Shown here one piece after another: positions 10,681-18,513 of a stretch of 64,000 nucleotides of DNA. Under the pieces are notes generated by a model. That model had not been told where the DNA came from. It did not search any database and saw only the letters and a program-made list of their open reading frames with translations. Each line of letters opens with the position of its first letter. The first letter of the stretch is position 1. The position numbers and the translations under genes are program-made. Source of the DNA: Microbacterium ginsengiterrae (GTDB lineage Bacteria; Actinomycetota; Actinomycetes; Actinomycetales; Microbacteriaceae); NCBI RefSeq assembly GCF_014205075.1, contig NZ_JACHMU010000001.1, forward strand, positions 2,542,001-2,606,000, read 5' to 3'.

Positions 10681-10724
10681 TTCGTACGACACACTACGAA
10701 GTTAGTTCGATTCACGAATTAACT
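10681..10724. promoter_or_regulatory. Tandem inverted repeats upstream of the ABC importer operon
   Basis: Two inverted repeats sit next to each other in an AT-richer stretch: TTCGTA (10681-10686) with TACGAA (10695-10700), and AGTTAGTTCG (10700-10709) with CGAATTAACT (10715-10724, one mismatch). They lie 30-70 bases before the importer start and look like regulator binding sites near the promoter. The rest of the 10553-10753 interval shows only the ACATCCGATGT site and the AAGGAG ribosome binding site. Confidence 0.5.
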
Positions 10725-10753
10725 CGCGATCACAGCAGCAAGGAGTCCATTCG

Positions 10754-12016
10754 ATGAAGAAGATGCGTGTAGGCGCGATGGCGGCAGCCACCGGCGTCGC
10801 CGTGGTGCTCACCGGTTGCGCCAGCGATGCAGGGAACGCGGGCGACGCCGACGGCGCGACGACGATCGTCGTCGACATGTGGGCGGGCAGCGAGAGCGAC
10901 ACGGAGGCGCTGGAGGCCCAGATCGCCTTCGCGCAGGAGCAGAACCCTGACATCGAGATCAAACTGCAGACGGCCCCGTGGAGCGACTACTTCACCAAGC
11001 TGACGACGAACATGGCCTCGGGCAACATGGCGTGCGTCACCGGGATGAGCGGCGCTCAGCTCGGCGGCTACACCGAAGGGTTCCGCGCCCTCACCGATGA
11101 CGATCTGAAGACCGCCGGGATCGACAAGGCGGACTTCACCCCGGGATCCGACGGCATCCTCAGCTTCGAGGGCACGCTCTACGGCATGCCCTTCGACGTC
11201 TCCGCCATGCTGATGTTCTACAACCAGGACATGCTCGACGCCGCCGGCGCAGCCACGCCGGAGATCGGCTGGACGTTCGACGAGTTCGAGCAGATCGCCG
11301 CTGACGCGACCACGGACGGCAAGCACGGCTTCGCCGTGGCGATGGGCGGCTACCAGTGGCTGTCGATGCCCATGTCGATGTCCGGCAAGCAGGCGGCCAC
11401 CGAGGCGGGCGTCCTCGAGATCGATGACCCCGACTTCGCCGCCGCCGCCGAGTGGTACGCGAGCCTGGCCACCGAGAAGAAGGTCGCCGCGCCCGTCGCG
11501 TCCGCGTCCGACCTCGGCTGGGGAGAGAACCAGTACGCCGGTGGAAACGCCGCAATGGCCGTCGACGGCACCTGGAACGCGGTCAGCTACCTGAACAACG
11601 ACTCCGGCTTCACCGCGGGGATGGCTCCGCTGCCTGCCGGCGCGAAGGGCAGCAGCAGCCCCGTCCTCGGGTCCGGCTACGGCATCGCGAAGGACTGCGA
11701 GAACCCGGAGGCCGCTCTGAAGGTCATGGGCTCGCTCCTCGGCGCGGACGCGCAGGACTACATCGCCTCGTCCGGTCGCTCCTACCCGGCGCGCACCGCA
11801 TCGCAGCCGCTCTACTTCGAGTCGCTCGACGAGGAGTACCGCGACCAGGTCCAGACGGTCTTCGAGGCCGCCTTCGAGAACACCGTCCCGCTGTACATGA
11901 CGAACAACTGGGCCAAGCTCGAGAGCTACATCACCCCGAACCTCGTCAGCGTCTACAACGGCGACCTGCCGATGGGGCAGCTCCTCAGCGACGCGCAGTC
12001 CCAGTTCGGCAACTGA
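10754..12016 (+). CDS. ABC sugar importer, substrate-binding lipoprotein
   Basis: This 420-residue protein is the extracellular solute-binding component (family 1, MalE-like). The N-terminus is a lipoprotein signal peptide with lipobox VLTGC near residues 19-23. The mature part has the two-lobed pattern of carbohydrate binders, with [16 protein letters not shown] at the start and conserved [17 protein letters not shown] and [10 protein letters not shown] stretches. AAGGAG stands ahead of the ATG. It heads an operon with two permeases, a ROK kinase, an M81 peptidase, a fucosidase and CutC. No ATPase gene is present. Confidence 0.92.
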   Translation: MKKMRVGAMAAATGVAVVLTGCASDAGNAGDADGATTIVVDMWAGSESDTEALEAQIAFAQEQNPDIEIKLQTAPWSDYFTKLTTNMASGNMACVTGMSGAQLGGYTEGFRALTDDDLKTAGIDKADFTPGSDGILSFEGTLYGMPFDVSAMLMFYNQDMLDAAGAATPEIGWTFDEFEQIAADATTDGKHGFAVAMGGYQWLSMPMSMSGKQAATEAGVLEIDDPDFAAAAEWYASLATEKKVAAPVASASDLGWGENQYAGGNAAMAVDGTWNAVSYLNNDSGFTAGMAPLPAGAKGSSSPVLGSGYGIAKDCENPEAALKVMGSLLGADAQDYIASSGRSYPARTASQPLYFESLDEEYRDQVQTVFEAAFENTVPLYMTNNWAKLESYITPNLVSVYNGDLPMGQLLSDAQSQFGN

Positions 12017-12062
12017 GCCGGGTCACATCCCACCCGACTCCCTGCAAGTAGGAAGAAACACG

Positions 12063-12968
12063 ATGACGAGCACGACACGACGTCGGAACTCGCTCGCCAA
12101 GGTGGAGTCCCGCCAGGCCCTGGGGTTCGCATCCCCGGCCCTGGTGGGGCTCGCCCTGTTCACGATCGTGCCCGTGGGGCTTTCGATCGTGATGAGCGTC
12201 TTCGATTGGCCGGCCTTCGGCGAGCGGACCTTCAACGGAGTGGACAACTACGTGAAGCTCTTCACGGCGAGTCCGGACTTCTGGCCCGCCCTGCGCAACT
12301 CGGCGATCTTCACCCTGTTGTACGTGCCGCTGAACATCGTGCTCTCCCTCGCCCTGGCGATCGGGCTCGGTCCGCGCATCCGCGGTCGAGGCGCGCTGCG
12401 CGTGCTCTTCTTCATCCCCGTGGTCACCCCGATGGTCGCCAACGTGCTGGTGTGGAAGATGATCCTGCAGCCGCAGGGTCTCGTCAACGGCGTGTCGACG
12501 AGTGTCTTCGGGATCGAGCTGCCCAACTTCCTCGCCGACCCGCAGTGGGCGATGATCATGGTCGTCGTCATGAGCGTCTGGCAGGGGCTCGGTTACAACA
12601 TGCTCATCTTCTCGGCTGCTCTCGAGCAGCTCCCCGAGAGCGTCCTCGAGGCGGCGGCCATCGATGGCGCCACAGGGCTGCGCCGCATCTGGAGCATCCT
12701 CATCCCGATGATCTCTCCCTCGATCTTCTTCGCCGCGGTCATGACCATGATCAGCGCGCTGCAGGTGTTCGCACAGCCGCAGCTGCTCACCGGCGGTGGC
12801 CCTGGCAACGCCACCAAGCCCCTCGTCATGTACATCTGGGAACAGGGCTTCACCTTCGGTGATCTCGGTCTCGCCGCCGCGGCCGCATGGATCCTGTTCG
12901 CGATCATCATCGTCATCACCGGCATCCAGTTCGCCGCCCAGAAGAAGTGGGTGCACTATGAGCACTGA
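12063..12968 (+). CDS. ABC sugar importer, permease 1 (MalF-like)
   Basis: This 301-residue inner-membrane permease has six predicted helices. The ABC-coupling EAA loop reads EAAAIDGATGLRRIWSILIP, the contact site for the ATPase. It resembles UgpA/MalF-type carbohydrate permeases. AGGAAGAAACACG precedes the ATG. Its end overlaps the start of the next permease by 11 bases. Confidence 0.92.
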   Translation: MTSTTRRRNSLAKVESRQALGFASPALVGLALFTIVPVGLSIVMSVFDWPAFGERTFNGVDNYVKLFTASPDFWPALRNSAIFTLLYVPLNIVLSLALAIGLGPRIRGRGALRVLFFIPVVTPMVANVLVWKMILQPQGLVNGVSTSVFGIELPNFLADPQWAMIMVVVMSVWQGLGYNMLIFSAALEQLPESVLEAAAIDGATGLRRIWSILIPMISPSIFFAAVMTMISALQVFAQPQLLTGGGPGNATKPLVMYIWEQGFTFGDLGLAAAAAWILFAIIIVITGIQFAAQKKWVHYEH

Positions 12969-13875
12969 GACCCTCACCCGTTCCGTGCCGGCCGCGACCC
13001 GGTCGGCCGAAGCATCACCCGCGACCAGGACCGGGCGGTCGAGCACGCCGGCCCAGAAGGCGCGGCTCGTGATGGCGCACGTCGCGATCTACGTCGCAGC
13101 CCTCATCTTCGTCTCACCGATCGTCTACGCCTTCTTCTCGGCGTTGAAGCCCAACTCCGAGATGTTCTCCATGCCGCCGACCCTGGTGGGGTCCGAGATC
13201 CGGTGGAGCAACTTCATCGAGGTCTTCAACTACGGACCCTTCCTCACCTACATCGGCAACTCGTTCCTCGTGGCCGTCCTCGGCACGGCCGTCACCATCA
13301 TCGTGTCGACGATGGCGGGGTACGCGTTCGGCCGTCTTCGCTGGAAGGGCCGCGACACGGTGTTCATCCTGTTCCTCGCGACCATGATGGTCCCGGCCGA
13401 GGTCCTCGTGATCCCGATGTTCCAGGTGATGCAGTGGTTCGACTGGGTGAACACGTATCAGGCGCTCGTGCTGCCCTTCGCCTTCGGCGCGTTCGGCACA
13501 TTCCTCATGCGCCAGTTCTTCCGCGGCATCCCGTATGAACTCGAGGAGGCCGCGCGGATCGACGGCGCCGGCCCCATCCGCACCTTCCTGCAGATCATCA
13601 TCCCGCTCGCGAAGTCGTCGATCGCGGTGCTCACGGTCTTCAGCTTCCTGTCGTTCTGGAACAGCTACCTGTGGCCGCTCATCGTCACCGTCGACTACAA
13701 CACCCTCGGGACGCTGCCGGTCGGCCTTGCGAGCTTCTCCGGACTCACCGGAACGCGATGGGATCTGCAGATGGCGGCAGCGATCATCTCCATGGTGCCG
13801 ACGACGGTCCTGATCATCGCGTTGCAGAAGCATCTGGTCAAGGGCATCGCCATGGCCGGCCTCGGCGGGCGCTGA
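12958..13875 (+). CDS. ABC sugar importer, permease 2 (MalG-like)
   Basis: This 305-residue permease has a soluble ~35-residue N-terminus and six predicted helices. The EAA loop is EEAARIDGAGPIRTFLQIIIP and the protein ends in KGIAMAGLGGR, both typical of MalG/UgpE-type permeases. I start it at ATG 12958 (MSTETLTRS), which overlaps the first permease by 11 bases; longer in-frame versions read into the coding part of that permease. The importer needs an ATPase such as an MsmK/MalK-type protein encoded elsewhere. Confidence 0.92.
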   Translation: MSTETLTRSVPAATRSAEASPATRTGRSSTPAQKARLVMAHVAIYVAALIFVSPIVYAFFSALKPNSEMFSMPPTLVGSEIRWSNFIEVFNYGPFLTYIGNSFLVAVLGTAVTIIVSTMAGYAFGRLRWKGRDTVFILFLATMMVPAEVLVIPMFQVMQWFDWVNTYQALVLPFAFGAFGTFLMRQFFRGIPYELEEAARIDGAGPIRTFLQIIIPLAKSSIAVLTVFSFLSFWNSYLWPLIVTVDYNTLGTLPVGLASFSGLTGTRWDLQMAAAIISMVPTTVLIIALQKHLVKGIAMAGLGGR

Positions 13876-13905
13876 TCCCACATGACCGAGAACCAGGGGA
13901 CCACC

Positions 13906-14880
13906 ATGTCCATTTCCCTCCCGACCGACAAGGCCGTGCTCGGCGTCGACATCGGCGGCACGAAGATCGCCGCACTGCTCATCGACGACGAAGGCACGGT
14001 CCTCGCCCGAGGCGTGGTGCCGGCTCCCGCCGCCGAGGGCGGGCGCGCGATGGCCTCGGCGGCCGCCTCGCTCGCCGAGCGCCTGTCCGCCCAGACAGGC
14101 CGCTCCATCGTCGCTGCGGGCGTCGGTGCCGCCGGTGTCGTCGACCATGAGACCGGCACGATCCGCGCGGCGTCCGAGATGTTCGTCGACTGGGCGGGCT
14201 TCCCGCTGGCCGACGAGCTCGCCGAACGCATCGGTGCACCCGTCCGTGTGGAGAACGACGTCAACGCATTCCTGCTCGGAGAGATCCATCACGGTGACAC
14301 CGACGGTGCCGACGTCCTCGGCGTCATGCTCGGCACCGGCGTCGGTGGTGCGATCGTCCTCGACGGTCGACTGCGGCACGGCGGTCACGGCTCGGCCGGT
14401 GAGATCGGCCACACCCCCGGCTACAGCGATCTGCGCTGCACGTGCGGGCAGATCGGCCATCTCGAGACGCTCGCCTCCGGGACATCGATCGGGCTGCGCT
14501 ACGCGGAGCGTTCGGGAGTCGCCGGCCTGTCCGCCCGCGAGGTCGCCGACCGTGCGCGAGCGGGCGACCGCATCGCCACGGACGTCTATTCCGACGCAGG
14601 GCGCGCGCTCGCGCTCGCCTGCGCGAGCGCGGCCGGCATCCTCGACCTCGATCGCGTCGTCGTCGGCGGGGGAGTGATCCACGCCTGGGACCTGTTGTCA
14701 GCGGCCATCGAGGCGACTCTCCTCACCGATTCGCCGGTCTCCGGCGTCCCGCTCATCATCGAACCCGCAAAGCTCGGAACGGATGCCGTCGCGTTGGGTG
14801 CCGCGGCCGCGGCGCGTCGCACGTTCCTCGAAACCGTCACCCCCGTACCGCCCCTCGTCCTCGAAGGAGAGACCGCGTGA
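13906..14880 (+). CDS. ROK-family sugar kinase
   Basis: This 324-residue kinase has the ATP-binding DIGGTKIAALLIDDEG, the catalytic aspartate in ENDVNAFLLGE and the zinc-motif region RCTCGQIGHLETLASG. The usual second cysteine pair is altered: the canonical CGxxGC is CGQIGH here, which groups it with ROK kinases of amino sugars rather than with classic glucokinases, by inference. AGGGGA lies five bases before ATG 13906; another in-frame ATG at 13882 has no ribosome binding site. The stop overlaps the GTG of the M81 gene (GTGA), so translation is coupled. It probably phosphorylates a sugar released from the imported glycan. Confidence 0.85.
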   Translation: MSISLPTDKAVLGVDIGGTKIAALLIDDEGTVLARGVVPAPAAEGGRAMASAAASLAERLSAQTGRSIVAAGVGAAGVVDHETGTIRAASEMFVDWAGFPLADELAERIGAPVRVENDVNAFLLGEIHHGDTDGADVLGVMLGTGVGGAIVLDGRLRHGGHGSAGEIGHTPGYSDLRCTCGQIGHLETLASGTSIGLRYAERSGVAGLSAREVADRARAGDRIATDVYSDAGRALALACASAAGILDLDRVVVGGGVIHAWDLLSAAIEATLLTDSPVSGVPLIIEPAKLGTDAVALGAAAAARRTFLETVTPVPPLVLEGETA

Positions 14881-16448
14881 ACGCCCGTCCTGACGCGCAT
14901 CTGATCTGGAAGGGCCCACTGGCCCCTCTCGCCGAAGGGGGTATCGCCCGTCCGCGCGTCGGCATCGGCGGCATCTCGATCGAATCCAGCACGTTCTCTC
15001 CGCACGTGTCGGGAGACGAGGCCTTCACTGTCCGGACCGGGGCGGAACTGCGGGCCTATTACCCGTTCCTCGACGAGGGGACCGAGCTGGGGTCGGCGGC
15101 GGAATGGATCCCGCTGACGCACGGGCGTTCGCTACCGGGAGGAGCCGTGGCGCCGGCGACGTACGAGCGGATGAAGTCGGCGATCGTCGACGGCATCCGC
15201 GCGAACGGACCGTTCGACGGGTTCTTCTTCGACATCCACGGCGCCATGAGTGTGATCGGGATGGCGGATGCCGAGGGTGACCTCGCTCGCGCAGTACGCG
15301 AGGCGCTCGGTCCGGACACGCTGATCTCCACGTCGATGGATCTGCACGGTAATGTCTCCGAGGTGCTCCGTGACGCCGTGGATCTGCTCACCTGCTATCG
15401 GATGGCACCTCACGAGGACTGGCTGAACACGAAGGAGCGAGCGGTGCACAACCTGCTCGAGCGACTTCGGGGCGAGTACGGATCGGATCCGCTGCGCCGT
15501 CGTCCCCTTCAGGCGTGGGTGCCCATCCCCGTGCTGCTGCCGGGAGAGAAGACGAGCACGCGCCTGGAGCCCGCACGGAGCATCTATGCGGAGCTGCCGG
15601 AGATCGAAGAGCTCGACGGCGTCCTGGACGCCTCGGTGTGGATCGGCTACGCCTGGGCGGACGAGCCGCGGTGCCAGGCGTACACCGTCGTGACCGGCGA
15701 CGACCGTGCCGTGATCACGCGCGAGGCCGAGCGCATCGCGCGGATGTTCTGGGATGCGAGGGAGCATTTCGCCTTCGTCGCCCCGACGGCCACTCTCGAC
15801 GGTGCTTTGGAGAAGGCCCTCGCCGCGGGCGCCGCGCGTCCGTACCTGATCTCCGATTCTGGCGACAACCCGACAGCCGGCGGTGCCGGCGACGTCACAT
15901 GGACGCTCACGCGCCTGCTCGAACGGGACGACCTCACCGGCGGCGCGTACACGACCCTGGTCGCGTCGATCTTCGACCCGGATGCCGTCGCCGACGCCGT
16001 GCGCGCGGGCGTCGGAGCCGAGGTGACCCTCACCGCGGGGGCGCGAGTGGACGACGGGCCATCGGGCCCTGTGCGCATCACGGGCACCGTCTACTCGATC
16101 ACCGACGGCGATCCCGTCGCCGGCACGCAGGCGGTCATCTCCGTCGGCGGAGTGCACGCCATCATCACCGAGCGGCGCAAGCCGTTCCATCACCTCGACG
16201 ATTTCCGCATGCTCGGCCTCGACCCGGAATCCGCCGACATCGTCGTGGTGAAGATCGGCTACCTCGAACCGGAGCTGTACGAGCTCGCCGGCGACTGGAC
16301 GCTCGCGCTCACCCCGGGCGGCGTGGATCAGGATCTGCTGCGCCTCGGGCACCACAATCTACAGGAGGGGGTCTACCCCTTCGAAACGACAGGTCGGCCG
16401 CCGCTGGAGGCAGTGGTCGGACGCCGCGGTGAGGAGATCGCACCATGA
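14877..16448 (+). CDS. M81-family metallopeptidase (MlrC/microcystinase C-like)
   Basis: This 523-residue protein matches the M81/MlrC family in both halves: GIGGISIESSTFSP, FFDIHGAMSVIG and SMDLHGNVS in the N-terminal domain, and DSGDNPTAGGAGDVT in the C-terminal domain. The glutamate, histidine and aspartate residues in these motifs fit a metal site. MlrC cleaves linear microcystin peptides, but most family members are uncharacterised. It is coupled at both ends (GTGA with the kinase, ATGA with the fucosidase), so it belongs to the glycan operon; an amidase role on glycosylamine or amino-sugar linkages is only a guess. No signal peptide is seen. Confidence 0.85.
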   Translation: MNARPDAHLIWKGPLAPLAEGGIARPRVGIGGISIESSTFSPHVSGDEAFTVRTGAELRAYYPFLDEGTELGSAAEWIPLTHGRSLPGGAVAPATYERMKSAIVDGIRANGPFDGFFFDIHGAMSVIGMADAEGDLARAVREALGPDTLISTSMDLHGNVSEVLRDAVDLLTCYRMAPHEDWLNTKERAVHNLLERLRGEYGSDPLRRRPLQAWVPIPVLLPGEKTSTRLEPARSIYAELPEIEELDGVLDASVWIGYAWADEPRCQAYTVVTGDDRAVITREAERIARMFWDAREHFAFVAPTATLDGALEKALAAGAARPYLISDSGDNPTAGGAGDVTWTLTRLLERDDLTGGAYTTLVASIFDPDAVADAVRAGVGAEVTLTAGARVDDGPSGPVRITGTVYSITDGDPVAGTQAVISVGGVHAIITERRKPFHHLDDFRMLGLDPESADIVVVKIGYLEPELYELAGDWTLALTPGGVDQDLLRLGHHNLQEGVYPFETTGRPPLEAVVGRRGEEIAP

Positions 16449-17794
16449 TGAACTTCGAGACCCGCACCGGGCCGGACTTCGGGTCAGCCGCTCCCGTCTA
16501 CCCTGATGCGGTGGTGCCGGACTGGTACCGCGACGCCAAGCTCGGCTTCTTCGTGCATTGGGGACTCTACTCCGTCCCCGCCTGGGCGGTCGCCCACCCG
16601 GAGGGCGGCGTCCCGACGGAGGACGCCTACGCCTGGCATCAGTACGCGGAGTGGTACGGCAACACGGTGCGCATCGAGGGCAGTCCGAGCTGGCGTCGTC
16701 ACCAGGAGCTCTACGGGCCAGGGCGCTCCTACGAGGATCTCGCCGAGTTGTGGGACGCGTCGGCCTTCGATGCCGACGCGTTCGTCGCCGAACTGGTCGG
16801 AGCCGGTGCCAGGTACATCGTCCCGACGACGAAGCACCATGAGGGCTTCTGCCTTTGGGACACCGAGACGACGACGTTCAACTCCGCCGCACGCGGCCCC
16901 CGGCGCGACCTCATCGCGGAGTTCCACGACGCCACGCGCCGCGCCGGTGCACGGTTCGGTGTGTACTTCTCGGGAGCGCTCGACTGGCACGTCGGCGACC
17001 ACCCGCCGATCGAGTCCGACACCGATCTCTTCCGGCACCGCCGCAACGATGAGGCTTTCGCGCGATACTCCGCGCGTCAACTCGAGGAGCTCGTCGCGAG
17101 GTTCTCGCCCGATGTGCTGTGGAACGACATCGACTGGCCCGATGGTGGCAAGGGAGCGCAGGAGTACGGGGTCGCCGCGCTCCTGTCCCGATACTTCGAC
17201 GCGGTCCCCGGTGGGGTCGTGAACGATCGATGGGGGGTGCCGTTCCACGGCTTCCTCACCCGTGAGTACACCGACGTCCCGGACATCCTCGACGTCCCGT
17301 GGGAATCCACTCGCGGGCTCGGGTTCTCCTTCGGGTACAACCAGGACGAGGATGAGCGGCACACGCTCGCCGGTCCCGACCTCATCCGCCTGCTCGTCGA
17401 CGTCGTCTCCAAGAACGGCAACCTGCTCATCAACGTGGGACCCGACGCCCAGGGGAGGATTCCCGACCTGCAGCGTGCGACGATGCGGGAGCTGGGCGCA
17501 TGGTTGTCGAGCAATGGCGATGCCGTCTACGGCACGCGTCCGTGGATCCGCGCGGAGGAGCGCGTGGGGGCACCGCGCCGGTACACGACTTCCGGTGCCG
17601 CGGTGCACGTTCACGCCTTCGACCCGACGGTCGGAGAGATCGACCTGCCGCCGGAGCTCGCCGGCCGCGCCGCCGTCTGGGCGGACGGGCAGAGGGCGGA
17701 CATCGCCGAGCGGGCGGACGGGACGACGGTGGCCGTCATTCCCGCCGGCCTGCGCGCCGAACCGGTGGCCGTCCTCACCGTGGAGAGTCGATGA
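16445..17794 (+). CDS. Alpha-L-fucosidase, GH29 (second copy, intracellular)
   Basis: This 449-residue GH29 enzyme differs clearly from the copy at 8111. It has WYRDAKLGFFVHWGLYSVPAW, TTKHHEGFCLWDTE and DVLWNDIDWP; the aspartate of WNDIDWP is the likely nucleophile. The C-terminal ~90 residues look like a beta-sandwich. It has no signal peptide. The gene starts in an ATGA overlap with the M81 stop and ends in an ATGA overlap with cutC. Two GH29 types in one regulon suggest fucose in two linkages or two subfamily specificities. Confidence 0.9.
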   Translation: MMNFETRTGPDFGSAAPVYPDAVVPDWYRDAKLGFFVHWGLYSVPAWAVAHPEGGVPTEDAYAWHQYAEWYGNTVRIEGSPSWRRHQELYGPGRSYEDLAELWDASAFDADAFVAELVGAGARYIVPTTKHHEGFCLWDTETTTFNSAARGPRRDLIAEFHDATRRAGARFGVYFSGALDWHVGDHPPIESDTDLFRHRRNDEAFARYSARQLEELVARFSPDVLWNDIDWPDGGKGAQEYGVAALLSRYFDAVPGGVVNDRWGVPFHGFLTREYTDVPDILDVPWESTRGLGFSFGYNQDEDERHTLAGPDLIRLLVDVVSKNGNLLINVGPDAQGRIPDLQRATMRELGAWLSSNGDAVYGTRPWIRAEERVGAPRRYTTSGAAVHVHAFDPTVGEIDLPPELAGRAAVWADGQRADIAERADGTTVAVIPAGLRAEPVAVLTVESR

Positions 17795-18513
17795 TGCGTC
17801 TCGAGATCGCCGTCCAGGATCCCGCCGGCGCCCGAGTGGCGTTCACGAACGGGGCCGACCGGATCGAACTGTGCCAGGCGCTTGGCACGACGGGAGGGCT
17901 CACCCCGTCAGCCGGGACGGTGGATGCGGCGCTGGATGTCGCCGGCTCGGCAGAACGCGTCGCGGTGCTCGTACGGCCGCGGCCGGGCGGATACGTGTAC
18001 GACGCGGAGGAGATCGCGGTCGTCACGGCCGACATCCGTGACCTCGTCGCGCGCGGGGTCGGTGGGGTCGTCGTCGGCGCCCTCACCGCGGACGGTGCGC
18101 TCGACACCGAGGCGATGTCGCGATGGTCGGACGCGGCCGGCGACGCCGACGTCGTGCTCCACCGTGCGATCGACACCCTCCGCGAACCGGCGGACGTGAT
18201 CGATGTGCTCGCGTCCCTCGGCGTGCGTCGCGTACTCACCTCCGGCGGTGCCGCCCGAAGCATCGACGGGTTGGCGACGCTTCGGTCACTGGTGGAGCGC
18301 TCGGCCGATCGGGTCGAGATCATGGCGGGCGGCGGGGTGCGCGTGCAGGACATCCCTGCGATCGCGGCCGTCGGCGTGCATGCCGTCCACCTGTCGGCAC
18401 GGACGGCGTCCGACGACGCCGCGCCCAGCGGGCCGGGCGGCGGCGCCGTGGGCTACGACATCACCGACCCGCATACGGTCGCGGCGGCGGCAGCGGCGCT
18501 CACGGACGCGTGA
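17791..18513 (+). CDS. cutC: CutC-family protein (TIM-barrel, function uncertain)
   Basis: This 240-residue protein carries the CutC signatures LEIAVQDPAGARVAFTNGADRIELC, VLVRPRPGGYVY, HRAIDTL, RVLTSGGA and IMAGGGV. The family was named for copper homeostasis, but that role is disputed and its fold is an enzyme-like TIM barrel. Here it is the last gene of a tightly coupled fucosidase operon (ATGA overlap), with no copper genes nearby, which favours a carbohydrate-related enzymatic role. The end overlaps the convergent dehydrogenase gene by 14 bases. Confidence 0.88.
   Translation: MMRLEIAVQDPAGARVAFTNGADRIELCQALGTTGGLTPSAGTVDAALDVAGSAERVAVLVRPRPGGYVYDAEEIAVVTADIRDLVARGVGGVVVGALTADGALDTEAMSRWSDAAGDADVVLHRAIDTLREPADVIDVLASLGVRRVLTSGGAARSIDGLATLRSLVERSADRVEIMAGGGVRVQDIPAIAAVGVHAVHLSARTASDDAAPSGPGGGAVGYDITDPHTVAAAAAALTDA

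Noticed and set aside
14877..18513. A microcystin-degradation (mlr) cluster because of the MlrC-like protein
   Set aside because: mlrA, mlrB and mlrD relatives are missing and the neighbours are sugar genes, so a toxin pathway is not supported.
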